Source: Enterobacter kobei
GTDB lineage: Bacteria; Pseudomonadota; Gammaproteobacteria; Enterobacterales; Enterobacteriaceae
Assembly: GCF_018323985.1 (NCBI RefSeq)
Contig: NZ_AP024590.1
Location: 1,488,001 to 1,552,000, forward strand
DNA: 64,000 bases
Reading direction: 5' to 3'
Shown in pieces: positions 35,236 through 45,239 of this stretch. The stretch's first letter is position 1, and every line of letters starts with the position of its first letter. The translations under genes were made by a program, and so were the position numbers. A model generated the notes under the pieces. It was not told where the DNA came from. It saw only the letters and a list, made by a program, of their open reading frames with translations, and ran no database searches.

Positions 35236-36996
35236 CTAACCGCGCAATTCATTGGCGCGCCTGAAGCGTCCTTCATAATCGAACACTTTCTCGCGTACCT
35301 GCCAGAACTGGCCTTTTTTACGTGCGACCACGAAATCCGGGTGCCGGAGCAACGCGCGTTGAGCAACGATATCTGCCGCAACAATCCAGCGCAGCGGCAC
35401 GCCCGGCGTGCGGGTATGCGGACGTATAAATAGCTGTTCAAAGGCCGTGCGCTGGGCAGGCGTCTGTAAACGGAAGCGCTCACTGACATCCGCGCCGTCT
35501 TCATCATAATAGGTAATTTTCAGCCACTGCCCTTTTTCATCCGCCCCGTGCTGTAAATCCATACCGCTACAACGCAACACCAGCGCATCTTTCAGTTTCA
35601 GCGCGGCTTTCAGCATATCGTCCGGATCCACCAGCACCGTGTCGCACTCCCGGCAGCGGCGGGCGGCAATATCGTTTTCCGCATTGCACTGCGGGCAGTT
35701 TTTAAAGCGAAAGCGGTAGTCACACTGCGCCCGGTGGCCGTCGTCGTCTTCAAACCAGCCCTGACAGCGACGACCAAAATGTTCGATCAGCGTCCCGTCG
35801 GCGGTAGTTTTTCCCCAGAAGGTATTGGCAAAACCGCAGTCCGGGCAAAAGACCTGAACCGGCACGTTGTCACTTTTGCCCTTCGGGGAGCCCACTTCCG
35901 GGGTAAAAAGATCGTGCGGGTTACCGGCATAATCAAGGATCAGACAGTCGGTTTTACCGGGTGCCAGCCGCAAGCCGCGCCCCACGATCTGCTGATACAG
36001 GCTGATGGATTCGGTCGGACGCAGGATGGCGATCAAATCAACATGAGGCGCATCAAAGCCGGTGGTCAGCACCGAGACGTTAACCAGATAGCGAAATTGC
36101 TGCGCTTTGAACGCTTCGATCAGGGCATCGCGTTCGCTGCCCGGCGTTTCACCCGTGATCAACGCCGCATCATCCGCTGGCAGCAGACCGGTGATCTCCC
36201 TGGCGTGCTCAACGGTGGCAGCGAAAATCATCACCCCTTTGCGGGTAGCAGCGAACTCCTCGATCTGGCTGATGATATGCGGCGTGATGCGCTGCTGCTT
36301 TTTCAGTTCGCCATTGAGATCTGCTTCGCTGAACAGGCCATTGCGTTGCACCTGTAAACGGCTGAAATCATACTGCACCACCGGCATATCCAGCCGTTCG
36401 GGTGGCGTCAGGTAGCCGTGCTTGATCATATAGCGCAGCGGCAGTTCATAAATGCAGTCGCGGAACAGCGCTTTTTCATTGCCGCGCACCATGCCGTGAT
36501 AATGAAATTGATAGATCCAGCCTTTGCCCAGACGAAACGGCGTGGCGGTCAGCCCGAGCAGGCGTAACTGGGGGTTCACGTTCGTCAGATGGCCGAGGAT
36601 TTGCTGATACTGGCTGTCATCGTCATCGCTGATGCGATGGCACTCATCGACAATCAGCAGCGAAAACTCTCCCTTAAAATGGTCGAGGTTGCGCGCCACC
36701 GACTGCACGCTGCCGAACACCACCTTGCCATGGCTCTCTTTGCGTTTCAGCCCGGCGGCGTAAATGTCCGCTTCCAGGCCGAGCGCCAGATATTTGGCAT
36801 GGTTTTGCGCCACCAGCTCTTTGACGTGAGCGAGTACCAGCACACGTCCGCGCGCCACACGGGCCAGTTCGGCAATGACCAGGCTTTTACCGGCCCCGGT
36901 GGGCAGGACGATCACCGCCGGGTGACGGTGCTGGCGAAAGTGGGCGAGGGTGGCGTCAACGGCTTCACGTTGATAGGGGCGGAGTGTGAATGTCAT
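35236..36996 (-). CDS. radD: RadD, SF2 helicase-like repair ATPase
   Basis: 586 residues from ATG 36996 (E. coli YejH 586). Walker A LPTGAGKS (about 31-38), DECH box VDECHRI, SAT-like GLTATPFR and motif VI QIVGRGLRLAPG define a superfamily 2 helicase fold. A C-terminal zinc-ribbon region has three CxxC pairs (CPDC, CPQC, CREC). RadD acts with SSB and RecA in double-strand break and crosslink repair. The longer in-frame N-terminus to 37083 overlaps the rsuA promoter region and is not conserved. Confidence 0.96.
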   Translation of the reverse strand: MTFTLRPYQREAVDATLAHFRQHRHPAVIVLPTGAGKSLVIAELARVARGRVLVLAHVKELVAQNHAKYLALGLEADIYAAGLKRKESHGKVVFGSVQSVARNLDHFKGEFSLLIVDECHRISDDDDSQYQQILGHLTNVNPQLRLLGLTATPFRLGKGWIYQFHYHGMVRGNEKALFRDCIYELPLRYMIKHGYLTPPERLDMPVVQYDFSRLQVQRNGLFSEADLNGELKKQQRITPHIISQIEEFAATRKGVMIFAATVEHAREITGLLPADDAALITGETPGSERDALIEAFKAQQFRYLVNVSVLTTGFDAPHVDLIAILRPTESISLYQQIVGRGLRLAPGKTDCLILDYAGNPHDLFTPEVGSPKGKSDNVPVQVFCPDCGFANTFWGKTTADGTLIEHFGRRCQGWFEDDDGHRAQCDYRFRFKNCPQCNAENDIAARRCRECDTVLVDPDDMLKAALKLKDALVLRCSGMDLQHGADEKGQWLKITYYDEDGADVSERFRLQTPAQRTAFEQLFIRPHTRTPGVPLRWIVAADIVAQRALLRHPDFVVARKKGQFWQVREKVFDYEGRFRRANELRG

Positions 36997-37152
36997 GGTC
37001 TCTTCAGTATTCATCAGCAGGCTAATAGTATGCCACGGTTTTTTTCCCTTGAGCGATACGCGCAGCCCGTTATACTTAACCATTCAACAATGCTTCTTTT
37101 TTTTCGGGCCCTTAGCCCGACTCCGGCACCTTTTACAGGCAAATTAATATTC

Positions 37153-37875
37153 ATGCGACTTGATAAGTTTATCGCTCAGCAGCTTGGCGTAAGCCGTGCT
37201 ATTGCCGGGCGTGAGATCCGCGGTAGCCGTATCACCATAGACGGCGAGATTGTGAGAAATGCGGCGTTTAAACTGCTGCCCGAACACGAGGTGGCGTTCG
37301 ATGGTAACCCGCTGGCGCAGCAGAATGGCCCGCGTTATTTTATGCTTAATAAACCGCAGGGTTATGTCTGTTCCACCGAGGATCCCGATCATCCGACGGT
37401 GCTCTATTTCCTCGATGAGCCGGTAGCGCACAAACTTCATGCCGCCGGGCGTCTGGATATTGATACCACGGGTCTGGTGCTGATGACCGATGACGGTCAG
37501 TGGTCGCACCGCATTACCTCGCCGCGCCATCACTGCGAAAAAACCTATCTGGTGACCCTCGAATCCCCGGTCAGCGATGACACTGCGGAACAGTTTGCGA
37601 AGGGCGTGCAGTTGCACAACGAAAAAGATCTCACCAAACCTGCGGTGCTGGAGGTGATCACCCCGACCGAGGTACGCGTGACCATCAGCGAAGGGCGCTA
37701 CCATCAGGTAAAACGCATGTTTGCCGCCGTGGGCAACCACGTTGTCGGTCTGCATCGTGAACGTATCGGCGACATTGCCCTTGACGATGATTTAGCCCCC
37801 GGTGAATACCGCCCGTTAACAGAAGAAGAGATTGCCAGCGTTGGCATGCCTTCTGAACTCTCCCAGGAGCCCTGA
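37153..37875 (+). CDS. rsuA: 16S rRNA pseudouridine(516) synthase
   Basis: 240 residues (E. coli 231, with a few extra C-terminal residues here). An N-terminal S4 RNA-binding domain (MRLDKFIAQQLGVSRAIA, about 1-60) precedes the RsuA catalytic fold with the nucleophilic Asp in GRLDIDTTGLVL. It makes pseudouridine 516 in the small-subunit rRNA. ATG 37153 gives the conserved N-terminus; the same frame runs open far upstream inside the antisense of radD. Its TGA stop directly abuts the GTG of bcr. Confidence 0.96.
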   Translation: MRLDKFIAQQLGVSRAIAGREIRGSRITIDGEIVRNAAFKLLPEHEVAFDGNPLAQQNGPRYFMLNKPQGYVCSTEDPDHPTVLYFLDEPVAHKLHAAGRLDIDTTGLVLMTDDGQWSHRITSPRHHCEKTYLVTLESPVSDDTAEQFAKGVQLHNEKDLTKPAVLEVITPTEVRVTISEGRYHQVKRMFAAVGNHVVGLHRERIGDIALDDDLAPGEYRPLTEEEIASVGMPSELSQEP

Positions 37876-39072
37876 GTGACCGCGAGGCAAAACTCATCCC
37901 TGAGCATCGTCTTTATTCTTGGCCTGCTGGCCATGCTGATGCCGCTCTCCATCGACATGTATCTGCCCGCGCTGCCGGTGATCGCCGAGCAGTTTGCCGT
38001 ACCGGCAGGCAGCGCCCAGATGACCCTCAGTACCTATATTCTGGGTTTTGCGGTGGGGCAGTTGCTCTATGGCCCGATGGCCGACAGCATCGGACGCAAG
38101 CCGGTGATCCTCGGTGGAACGCTGATTTTTGCCGCTGCTGCCGTGGCCTGTGCGCTGGCACAGAGCATTGAGCAGCTGATCACGATGCGCTTTTTCCACG
38201 GTCTGGCGGCGGCGGCTGCCAGCGTGGTGATCAACGCTCTGATGCGGGATATTTATCCGAAAGAGGAATTCTCGCGGATGATGTCCTTTGTCATGCTGGT
38301 AACCACCATCGCGCCGTTGCTGGCCCCTATGATCGGCGGGGCGGTGCTGGTGTGGCTAAGCTGGCATGCGATTTTCTGGATCCTCGCCATTGCTGCGCTG
38401 CTGGCCTCGCTGATGATCTTCTTTTTCATTAAAGAGACGCTGCCGGTGGAGCGGCGACAGAAATTCCGCATTCGCACCACGCTGGGGAATTTTGCCACGC
38501 TGTTCCGCCACAAACGTGTGCTGAGCTATATGCTGGCGAGCGGCTTCAGCTTTGCCGGTATGTTCTCCTTCCTCAGCGCCGGGCCTTTTGTTTACATCGA
38601 GATCAATCACGTCTCGCCGCAGGACTTCGGCTATTACTTTGCGCTGAACATCGTCTTCTTGTTCATTATGACCATCATTAATGGCCGTTTCGTGCGTCGC
38701 GTCGGGGCGGTGAATATGTTCCGCGCCGGGCTGTGCATTCAGTTAGCGATGGCGATCTGGATGGTGGTGTGTGCCGCGCTGGACGTAGGTTTCTGGGCGC
38801 TGGTGGTGGGCGTGGCGGCGTTTATCGGCTGCGTGTCGCTGGTGGCCTCGAACGCCATGGCGGTCATTCTTGATGAGTTTCCGCATATGGCGGGTACCGC
38901 GTCGTCGCTGGCGGGCACCTTCCGTTTCGGCATTGGGGCCATTGTCGGGGCGTTACTGTCACTGGCGACCTTTAACAGCGCCTGGCCGATGATCTGGTCC
39001 ATCGCATTCTGTGCTGCCAGTTCTGTACTCTTCTATTTCTACGCCAGTCGCTCGAAAAAGCGCGCCGCCTAA
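37876..39072 (+). CDS. bcr: Bicyclomycin/sulfonamide-type drug efflux MFS transporter
   Basis: 398 residues (E. coli 396), GTG start immediately after the rsuA stop with AGGAG at 37864-37868, so coupled to rsuA. Twelve-helix DHA1 family: LSIDMYLPALPVI in helix 1 and GPMADSIGRKPVILGG in the helix 2-3 loop. In E. coli it exports bicyclomycin, sulfonamides and, to a degree, cysteine. Confidence 0.96.
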   Translation: MTARQNSSLSIVFILGLLAMLMPLSIDMYLPALPVIAEQFAVPAGSAQMTLSTYILGFAVGQLLYGPMADSIGRKPVILGGTLIFAAAAVACALAQSIEQLITMRFFHGLAAAAASVVINALMRDIYPKEEFSRMMSFVMLVTTIAPLLAPMIGGAVLVWLSWHAIFWILAIAALLASLMIFFFIKETLPVERRQKFRIRTTLGNFATLFRHKRVLSYMLASGFSFAGMFSFLSAGPFVYIEINHVSPQDFGYYFALNIVFLFIMTIINGRFVRRVGAVNMFRAGLCIQLAMAIWMVVCAALDVGFWALVVGVAAFIGCVSLVASNAMAVILDEFPHMAGTASSLAGTFRFGIGAIVGALLSLATFNSAWPMIWSIAFCAASSVLFYFYASRSKKRAA

Positions 39073-39292
39073 TCCTTTCCAGGGGGCAAATAATGCCCCC
39101 TTCATTGATGCACATCAACGGATCCCGCGATCGCATTTCCCCGATTTGTTTCTTTTATGTAAAATGTATTTGTGTAAAAAGTCACACTGTTGTAGTTAAA
39201 AAGGTTGAGTTAGATCTCATAAACGGGTACATATAGCCTGTGTAGTTACAGATGTAAATTAATTGTGAAGATTTTGCTTTCAGGGAAAAAAC

Positions 39293-39637
39293 GTGAATAC
39301 ATTAAACCTCTCTATCGTGCACCGATTGCCGCAGAACTATCGCTGGCTGGCGGGAAGCGCAGGTTCGAAAGTTGAACCGATTCCGCACAATGGACAGAGC
39401 GGCGATAATTGTCTTGTTGCGTTGAAATTGTTAAGCCCGGATGGCGACAGCGCGTGGCCGGTGATGCATAAACTCAGCCAGGCGTTAAGCGATATCGAAG
39501 TGCATTGCTCGGTGCTGGAATGCGAAGGCGAGCCGTGCCTGTTTGTTAATCGTCAGGACGAGTTTGCGGCCACCTGCCGCCTGAAAAACTTTGGCGTCGC
39601 CATTGCCGAACCCTTTTCGAACAACAACCCTTTCTGA
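39293..39637 (+). CDS. yejG: YejG family protein
   Basis: 114 residues, the E. coli length, starting with GTG and CAGGGA ahead. Conserved SIVHRLPQNYRW and FAATCRLKNFGVAIAEPFSN. Function not established; in E. coli it has been reported to influence aminoglycoside susceptibility. It is convergent with yejF, 3 nt apart. Confidence 0.92.
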   Translation: MNTLNLSIVHRLPQNYRWLAGSAGSKVEPIPHNGQSGDNCLVALKLLSPDGDSAWPVMHKLSQALSDIEVHCSVLECEGEPCLFVNRQDEFAATCRLKNFGVAIAEPFSNNNPF

Positions 39638-39640
39638 GTT

Positions 39641-41230
39641 TCAGCCAGGCGACAGCAGCTGGCGTGTATAAGCCTGCTGCGGCTGGCTGAACACCTGCGC
39701 GCACTCTCCCTGTTCGACCACCTTTCCCTGGCGTAGTACCACCACCTGATGACAGAGCGAGCGCACCACGCGCAGATCATGACTGATAAAGATGTACGCC
39801 AGGCGGTGTTTCTCCTGCAGGGATTTTAACAGGGCGAGGATCTGCGCCTGCACGGTGCGATCCAGCGATGACGTCGGCTCATCCAGCACGATCAGTTCAG
39901 GTTTTAAGATCAGCGCCCGCGCGATGGCAATGCGCTGCCGCTGGCCGCCGGAAAACTCCGCCGGATAGCGATGGCGGGTATCCGGATCAAGTCCCACCTC
40001 CCGCATCACCGCTTTCACCTGTTCTTCCCGCTCCGCCCGTGACAGGGCAGGCTGATGCACCCGCAACCCCTCTTCGATGATCTGCTGTACATCCAGCCGG
40101 GGATTGAGCGAAGAGTTGGGATCCTGAAATACCACCTGCATCCGATGACGCACCGGCAGCATCTGCCGGCGATCCCAGGCGTGCAACGGCTGGTTGTCGA
40201 ATTCAATCTCTCCGTCGCTGTGGATCAGCCGCAGCAGCGCAAGCCCGGTGGTGCTTTTACCCGATCCCGATTCGCCGACCAGCCCTAGGGTTTCGCCGGG
40301 ACGCAGGGTAAAGCTGAGATTATTGACCACCGGTTTCTTACCGGTCACGCGGCGGAAAATGCCACTGCGTACCGGAAAGGCGACGTTCAGATCTTTTACC
40401 TGCAACAGCGGTGGCAGGCCAGGGGGGAGCGGCACCGGATCGCCTGCGGGCTCGCTGTCCAGAAGCCGCTGCGTATACGGATGCTGCGGGCGGGCGAACA
40501 GTTCCGCTGCGCGATTTTGCTCCACGCAGCGGCCGTTTTGCATCACCGCCACGCTATCCGCCAGCCTTTTCACAATGCTCAGGTTATGGGTAATAAACAG
40601 CAGCCCCATGTTCAGCTCATCACGCAGCTCGCGCAGCAGTTGCAGGATCTGCGCCTGCACGGTAACGTCCAGCGCGGTCGTCGGCTCGTCGGCGATTAAC
40701 AGTTCCGGGCGCGTCAGCAGCGCCATGGCGATCATCACCCGCTGCCGCTCGCCCCCGGAAAGCTGATGCGGGAAATCGTTCAGCCGGGTACGGGCGTTGC
40801 GGATGCCGACGCGATCCAGACAGTCGAGCATCTCGCTGCGCGCGGCTTCACGACGCATCCCGCGGTGCAGAGACAGCACTTCATACAGCTGTTTTTCCAG
40901 CGTATGCAGCGGGTTCAGGGACACCATCGGCTCCTGGAAAATCATCGCGATTTTATTGCCGCGCACCCGGCGCAATGCTTTTTCACTGGCATGCAGCAGC
41001 GAGGCGCCTTTAAACAGAATATCGCCCGCAGGATATTCTACCGGCGGCGAGGGCAGAAGCCGCAGCACGGACAGCGCCGTGACGCTTTTGCCGGAGCCGG
41101 ATTCGCCCACCAGCGCGAGAGTTTCACCGGCATGGATCTCCAGCGACAGATCGCTGACCACGGTGCGCAGCTGTTGCTGATGGCGGAACGCCACCGACAA
41201 GGAATTTATCGCCAGCAGGGGAGTGCTCAT
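39641..41230 (-). CDS. yejF: ABC transporter ATPase with two nucleotide-binding domains
   Basis: 529 residues from ATG 41230 (E. coli 529). Two tandem ABC domains, each with Walker A GESGSGKS, signatures LSGGERQR and FSGGQRQR, and Walker B LLIADEP / LIVLDEP, plus oligopeptide-type C-terminal HPYT segments. It powers the YejAB(E)F peptide importer, which also takes up microcin C. Last gene of yejABEF, 1 nt after yejE. Confidence 0.97.
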   Translation of the reverse strand: MSTPLLAINSLSVAFRHQQQLRTVVSDLSLEIHAGETLALVGESGSGKSVTALSVLRLLPSPPVEYPAGDILFKGASLLHASEKALRRVRGNKIAMIFQEPMVSLNPLHTLEKQLYEVLSLHRGMRREAARSEMLDCLDRVGIRNARTRLNDFPHQLSGGERQRVMIAMALLTRPELLIADEPTTALDVTVQAQILQLLRELRDELNMGLLFITHNLSIVKRLADSVAVMQNGRCVEQNRAAELFARPQHPYTQRLLDSEPAGDPVPLPPGLPPLLQVKDLNVAFPVRSGIFRRVTGKKPVVNNLSFTLRPGETLGLVGESGSGKSTTGLALLRLIHSDGEIEFDNQPLHAWDRRQMLPVRHRMQVVFQDPNSSLNPRLDVQQIIEEGLRVHQPALSRAEREEQVKAVMREVGLDPDTRHRYPAEFSGGQRQRIAIARALILKPELIVLDEPTSSLDRTVQAQILALLKSLQEKHRLAYIFISHDLRVVRSLCHQVVVLRQGKVVEQGECAQVFSQPQQAYTRQLLSPG

Positions 41231-41231
41231 C

Positions 41232-42257
41232 TTAAACCGCCTTGTTCGGATCAAAGGCGTCGCGCACCGCTTCGCCGATGAAAATTAGCAGCGACAGCAA
41301 CACCGCCACCGATAAAAAGCCTGCGATGCCAAGCCATGGAGCCTGAAGATTATTTTTGCCCTGCAACAGCAGCTCTCCCAGCGATGGCGAACCAAGCGGC
41401 AGGCCGAAGCCGAGGAAATCCAGCGAGGTGAGGGTGGTAATAGAGCTGCACAGAATAAAGGGGATAAAGGTCAGTACGGCGACCATGGCATTGGGCAGCA
41501 TATGACGCAGGATAATACTGCGATCGCTGACGCCCAGCGCCTGCGCCGCGCGGATGTAATCGAAATTGCGGGTGCGTAAAAACTCTGCCCGCACCACGCC
41601 CACCAGACTCATCCAGCCGAACACCACTGTCACCGCCAGCAGCCACCAGAAGCCCGGCTGAATGACGCTGGAGAGCAGGATGATCAAGAACAGCGTCGGC
41701 ATACCCGCCCAGACTTCGATCACCCGCTGGCCGAACAGATCGATGCGGCCGCCGTAATAGCCCTGGATCGCCCCGACCATCACGCCGATGACGCTGGAGC
41801 AGAGGGTCAGCATCAGGCCAAACAGCACGGAAATGCGCGTACCGTAGAGAATGCGCGCCAGCACGTCGCTGCCGTTGGCATCGGTACCCAGCCAGTTCTG
41901 CGCCGACGGCGGTGACGGGAAAGGCGTGTCGGTGGCGAAATTAATGCTGCGTGCGCCGAAGCGTACCGGCGCCCATAATACCCAGGCGTGGTCGTCCAGC
42001 TGCTTTTGCAGCCATGGATCCTGATAATCCGCCGGGGTGGCGAACTGTCCGCCAAATACCGTTTCGCTGTAATCCTTCAGCACCGGCGCGTACCACTGAC
42101 CCTCATAGCGCACCAGCAGCGGCTTATCATTGGCGATCAGCTCTGCGCACAGGCTGAGGGAGAACAGCACAAGAAAAATCCAGAATGACCAGTAGCCACG
42201 GCGATTGTGGCGAAAGCGCGCCCAGCGGGCCTGGTTAACGGGGCTTAATCGACGCAT
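41232..42257 (-). CDS. yejE: Microcin C/peptide ABC transporter permease YejE
   Basis: 341 residues as in E. coli. DppC-type permease with six membrane helices and the EAA loop (VRAEFLRTRNFDYIRAAQALG). It overlaps yejB by 1 nt (TGATG). Confidence 0.97.
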   Translation of the reverse strand: MRRLSPVNQARWARFRHNRRGYWSFWIFLVLFSLSLCAELIANDKPLLVRYEGQWYAPVLKDYSETVFGGQFATPADYQDPWLQKQLDDHAWVLWAPVRFGARSINFATDTPFPSPPSAQNWLGTDANGSDVLARILYGTRISVLFGLMLTLCSSVIGVMVGAIQGYYGGRIDLFGQRVIEVWAGMPTLFLIILLSSVIQPGFWWLLAVTVVFGWMSLVGVVRAEFLRTRNFDYIRAAQALGVSDRSIILRHMLPNAMVAVLTFIPFILCSSITTLTSLDFLGFGLPLGSPSLGELLLQGKNNLQAPWLGIAGFLSVAVLLSLLIFIGEAVRDAFDPNKAV

Positions 42258-43351
42258 CAGCGACCCTCAAAATCAATACGTGGATCTACCAGCGTATAGC
42301 TGATATCGCTGAGGATATTCAGCAGCAGGCCAATCAGGGTGAAGATATACAGCGTGCCGAACATCACCGGATAATCCCGCGATACGGTGGCTTCATAGCC
42401 CAGCAGTCCCAGCCCGTTGAGGGAGAACATCACTTCAATCAGCAGGGAGCCGGTAAAAAACATGCTGATAAAGGTGGCCGGGAAACCGGCGATCACCAGC
42501 AGCATGGCGTTACGGAAGACGTGTTTGTGCAGGATATTGCGCTCGCTCACCCCTTTGGCGCGGGCGGTGACCACATACTGCTTACGGATCTCATCGAGAA
42601 ATGAATTTTTAGTCAGCATGGTTAAGGCAGCAAAGCCGCCGATCACCGTCGCCAGCACCGGCAGCGTGATATGCCACAGGTAATCGGTGATTTTCTGATA
42701 CCAGGGCAGGGTATCAAAGTTAGCGCTCACCAGCCCGCGTAGCGGGAAAATGTCATAATAGCTGCCACCGGCAAATAACACGATCAGCAGGACGGCAAAC
42801 AGGAACGCCGGAATAGCGTAGCCGATGATGATAAAGGCGCTGCTCCAGATATCGAAGCGGCTGCCATTGTGCACCGCCTTGCGGATCCCCAGCGGAATGG
42901 AGACCAGATAGATAATCAGCGTACCCCACAGCCCGAGCGTCACCGATACGGGCATACTCTCTTTGATGAGTTGCAGCACCGAGGCGCTACGGAACAGGCT
43001 ATCGCCAAAATCAAAGCGCAGATAATTCCACAGCATGGTGAAATAACGCTCATGCAGCGGTTTGTCGAAGCCATAACGTTTGGTAATTTCCGCGATCACT
43101 TCCGGATCGAGGCCGCGTCCGCCGCGATAATTGCCTTCGCCGATGTTGCCCACGCCGGTACGGGCATGGGACGCGCCCATACCGCCATCGCCGCCGCCGG
43201 GCATCGCGCCCTTATGGCCAAACTCGATAGCGGCAATCGCCTGATCCACCGGGCCGCCGGGGGCGATCTGCACAATAAAAAAGTTAATGGTGATGATCGC
43301 CCACAGGGTAGGGATCAGCAGCAGTAAGCGACGAAGTAAATAGGCGCCCAT
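42257..43351 (-). CDS. yejB: Microcin C/peptide ABC transporter permease YejB
   Basis: 364 residues as in E. coli. DppB-type permease with the conserved N-terminus YLLRRLLLLIPTLWAI and an EAA loop DEIRKQYVVTARAKG. It has the glycine-rich periplasmic insertion (PGGGDGGMG) typical of YejB. It follows yejA by 9 nt. Confidence 0.97.
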   Translation of the reverse strand: MGAYLLRRLLLLIPTLWAIITINFFIVQIAPGGPVDQAIAAIEFGHKGAMPGGGDGGMGASHARTGVGNIGEGNYRGGRGLDPEVIAEITKRYGFDKPLHERYFTMLWNYLRFDFGDSLFRSASVLQLIKESMPVSVTLGLWGTLIIYLVSIPLGIRKAVHNGSRFDIWSSAFIIIGYAIPAFLFAVLLIVLFAGGSYYDIFPLRGLVSANFDTLPWYQKITDYLWHITLPVLATVIGGFAALTMLTKNSFLDEIRKQYVVTARAKGVSERNILHKHVFRNAMLLVIAGFPATFISMFFTGSLLIEVMFSLNGLGLLGYEATVSRDYPVMFGTLYIFTLIGLLLNILSDISYTLVDPRIDFEGR

Positions 43352-43360
43352 CGTCTCTCC

Positions 43361-45169
43361 TTAACGTCTGGCAGGCGGCAGTTTCGCCGCTTTATTGACG
43401 TCGTACCACCAGGTATCAAACCCGAGTGAATAAACCGGGCGCTGCGCGGGCATGGAAAATTTATCCCAGTAAGCGAGTCGATCGGAAGCCATAAACCACA
43501 TTGGCAGCATGTAATAGTTCCAGGTCAGTACGCGATCCAGCGCCCGACCCAGCGGCAGCAGCTTTTCTTTATCACCCTGCGCTGCGATGATTTTGTCGAG
43601 CAGCGTATCGATGATCGGGCTGGTCACGCCCGGCGTGTTGTAACTTGAATTAATGTAGGCCGAGCCCCAGGAAATTTGCAGATCGGTGTCCGGCCAGGGG
43701 CGTGCCTGTAACGTGCGCGGTATCATGTCAAAATCCCGGCTGCGCAGGCGGTTGGTGATCTGCGAGTTATCCACCTGGCGCACGTTGAGCGTGACACCCA
43801 GCCGCGCCAGATTATGCTGGAACGGCATCACCCACAGATTATTACTCCCGGCGGGCAGCAGCAGCTCGAAGCTGAAGGGTTTACCGGTTTTCGCATTCAC
43901 GCGCTGTTTGCCTTTCAGCACCCAGCCCGCCTCATCCAGCAGCTTGCCAGCCTTCAGCAGGTTATTGCGGTCAAAGCCGTTACCCTGGGACACAGGCGGC
44001 TGGTAGATGGAGGTGAATACCTCCGGGGGGAGTTTGGCCTTCATTGGCGCCAGCAGCGTCAGCTCGGCGGCGTCCGGATAGTCACGCGCGGCATATTCGG
44101 TATTCTGGAAATAGCTGTTGGTGCGTGAGTAAGCGTTATAGAACAGCGCCTTGTTCATCCACTCAAAATCAAAGGCCAGCGTGAGGGCTTCCCGCACACG
44201 ACGATCCTGAAACAGCGGGCGCTGGTTATTAAACGCCAGCCAGCGTGTATCCTGTGCCGATTCGTTTTTCTGCTCGTCCTTGATAATAAAGTGGTTAGCG
44301 AAATTTTTGCCGGTGTAGCGGGTCGCCCAGTTTTTCGCATCGCCTTCCTGACGGAAATCAAATGCGCCCGCTTTGAAGGCTTCGAAGGCCACGTTATCGT
44401 CCAGATAGTAGTCATAGCGAATATTATCGAAATTCCAGCGCCCGCGATTGACCGGCAGATCCGCTGCCCAGTAATCCCGCACGCGGGTGTAAGCAATATA
44501 TTGCCCCATACGCCACTGGCTGATGCGGTACGGCCCGCCGCCCAGTGGTGGAACGGAGAGCGGATCGCTGAGTTTGTGATTTTTCCAGAATTTCTCCGGC
44601 ATCACCGGCAGGCTGAACAGGCTCAGTAGATCTTCTTTACCCGGTTTGCCGAGCGTGATCCGCACGGTCAGCGGCGCGATGGCTTTGACGGTCGTGCCTT
44701 TATAGACCAGCCGAAACTGCGGAACGCCTTCGGTCATAAATTTCGTAAAAGAAAATGCCACGTCGCTGGCTTTGACAGGCGTGCCGTCCTGGAAGGTGGC
44801 TTTGGGATTAATGGCGATCTCCGCCCAGGAAAAATCATCGGCGTAGCGCGCCATCTCCGCAATCAGCGGGTAGTAGCTACCGGGTTCATCGTCCGAGGTA
44901 GTAAACAAGGTGTCGTAGAGCGCGTCGGTCCGCACCGCCGCATTGCCGCGCAGAGCGAAGCGGTTGAAGTTATCGAAGGTGCCAATCACCGCCAGCGTGA
45001 TGTTACCGCCTTTCGGGGCAGCCGGGTTCACGTAATCGAAATGGGTAAAGTCAGCAGTATATTTCGGCTCGCCAATCACTGCGAAGGCGTAGCTCTCTTT
45101 TATGGTCTGCGCCTGAGCGGTAAGGCTCATCAGGGCGAACAGCATCATTAGTACGCGCATAGAGATCAT
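43361..45169 (-). CDS. yejA: Periplasmic peptide-binding protein YejA
   Basis: 602 residues (E. coli 604). Sec signal peptide MISMRVLMMLFALMSLTAQA, then a cluster C (SBP_bac_5) solute-binding fold (KESYAFAVIGEPKY, YVNPAAPKGGNITL). It captures oligopeptides and microcin C for YejBEF. The start is ambiguous between 45169 and 45160; 45169 aligns better with the E. coli N-terminus. First gene of yejABEF. Confidence 0.95.
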   Translation of the reverse strand: MISMRVLMMLFALMSLTAQAQTIKESYAFAVIGEPKYTADFTHFDYVNPAAPKGGNITLAVIGTFDNFNRFALRGNAAVRTDALYDTLFTTSDDEPGSYYPLIAEMARYADDFSWAEIAINPKATFQDGTPVKASDVAFSFTKFMTEGVPQFRLVYKGTTVKAIAPLTVRITLGKPGKEDLLSLFSLPVMPEKFWKNHKLSDPLSVPPLGGGPYRISQWRMGQYIAYTRVRDYWAADLPVNRGRWNFDNIRYDYYLDDNVAFEAFKAGAFDFRQEGDAKNWATRYTGKNFANHFIIKDEQKNESAQDTRWLAFNNQRPLFQDRRVREALTLAFDFEWMNKALFYNAYSRTNSYFQNTEYAARDYPDAAELTLLAPMKAKLPPEVFTSIYQPPVSQGNGFDRNNLLKAGKLLDEAGWVLKGKQRVNAKTGKPFSFELLLPAGSNNLWVMPFQHNLARLGVTLNVRQVDNSQITNRLRSRDFDMIPRTLQARPWPDTDLQISWGSAYINSSYNTPGVTSPIIDTLLDKIIAAQGDKEKLLPLGRALDRVLTWNYYMLPMWFMASDRLAYWDKFSMPAQRPVYSLGFDTWWYDVNKAAKLPPARR

Positions 45170-45239
45170 CGGGCGGCTTCCTTTTACCAGCGCTGGGACC
45201 GGTGAATAATAAGGGACAGGCAGGGGAAGGGTAAATGCT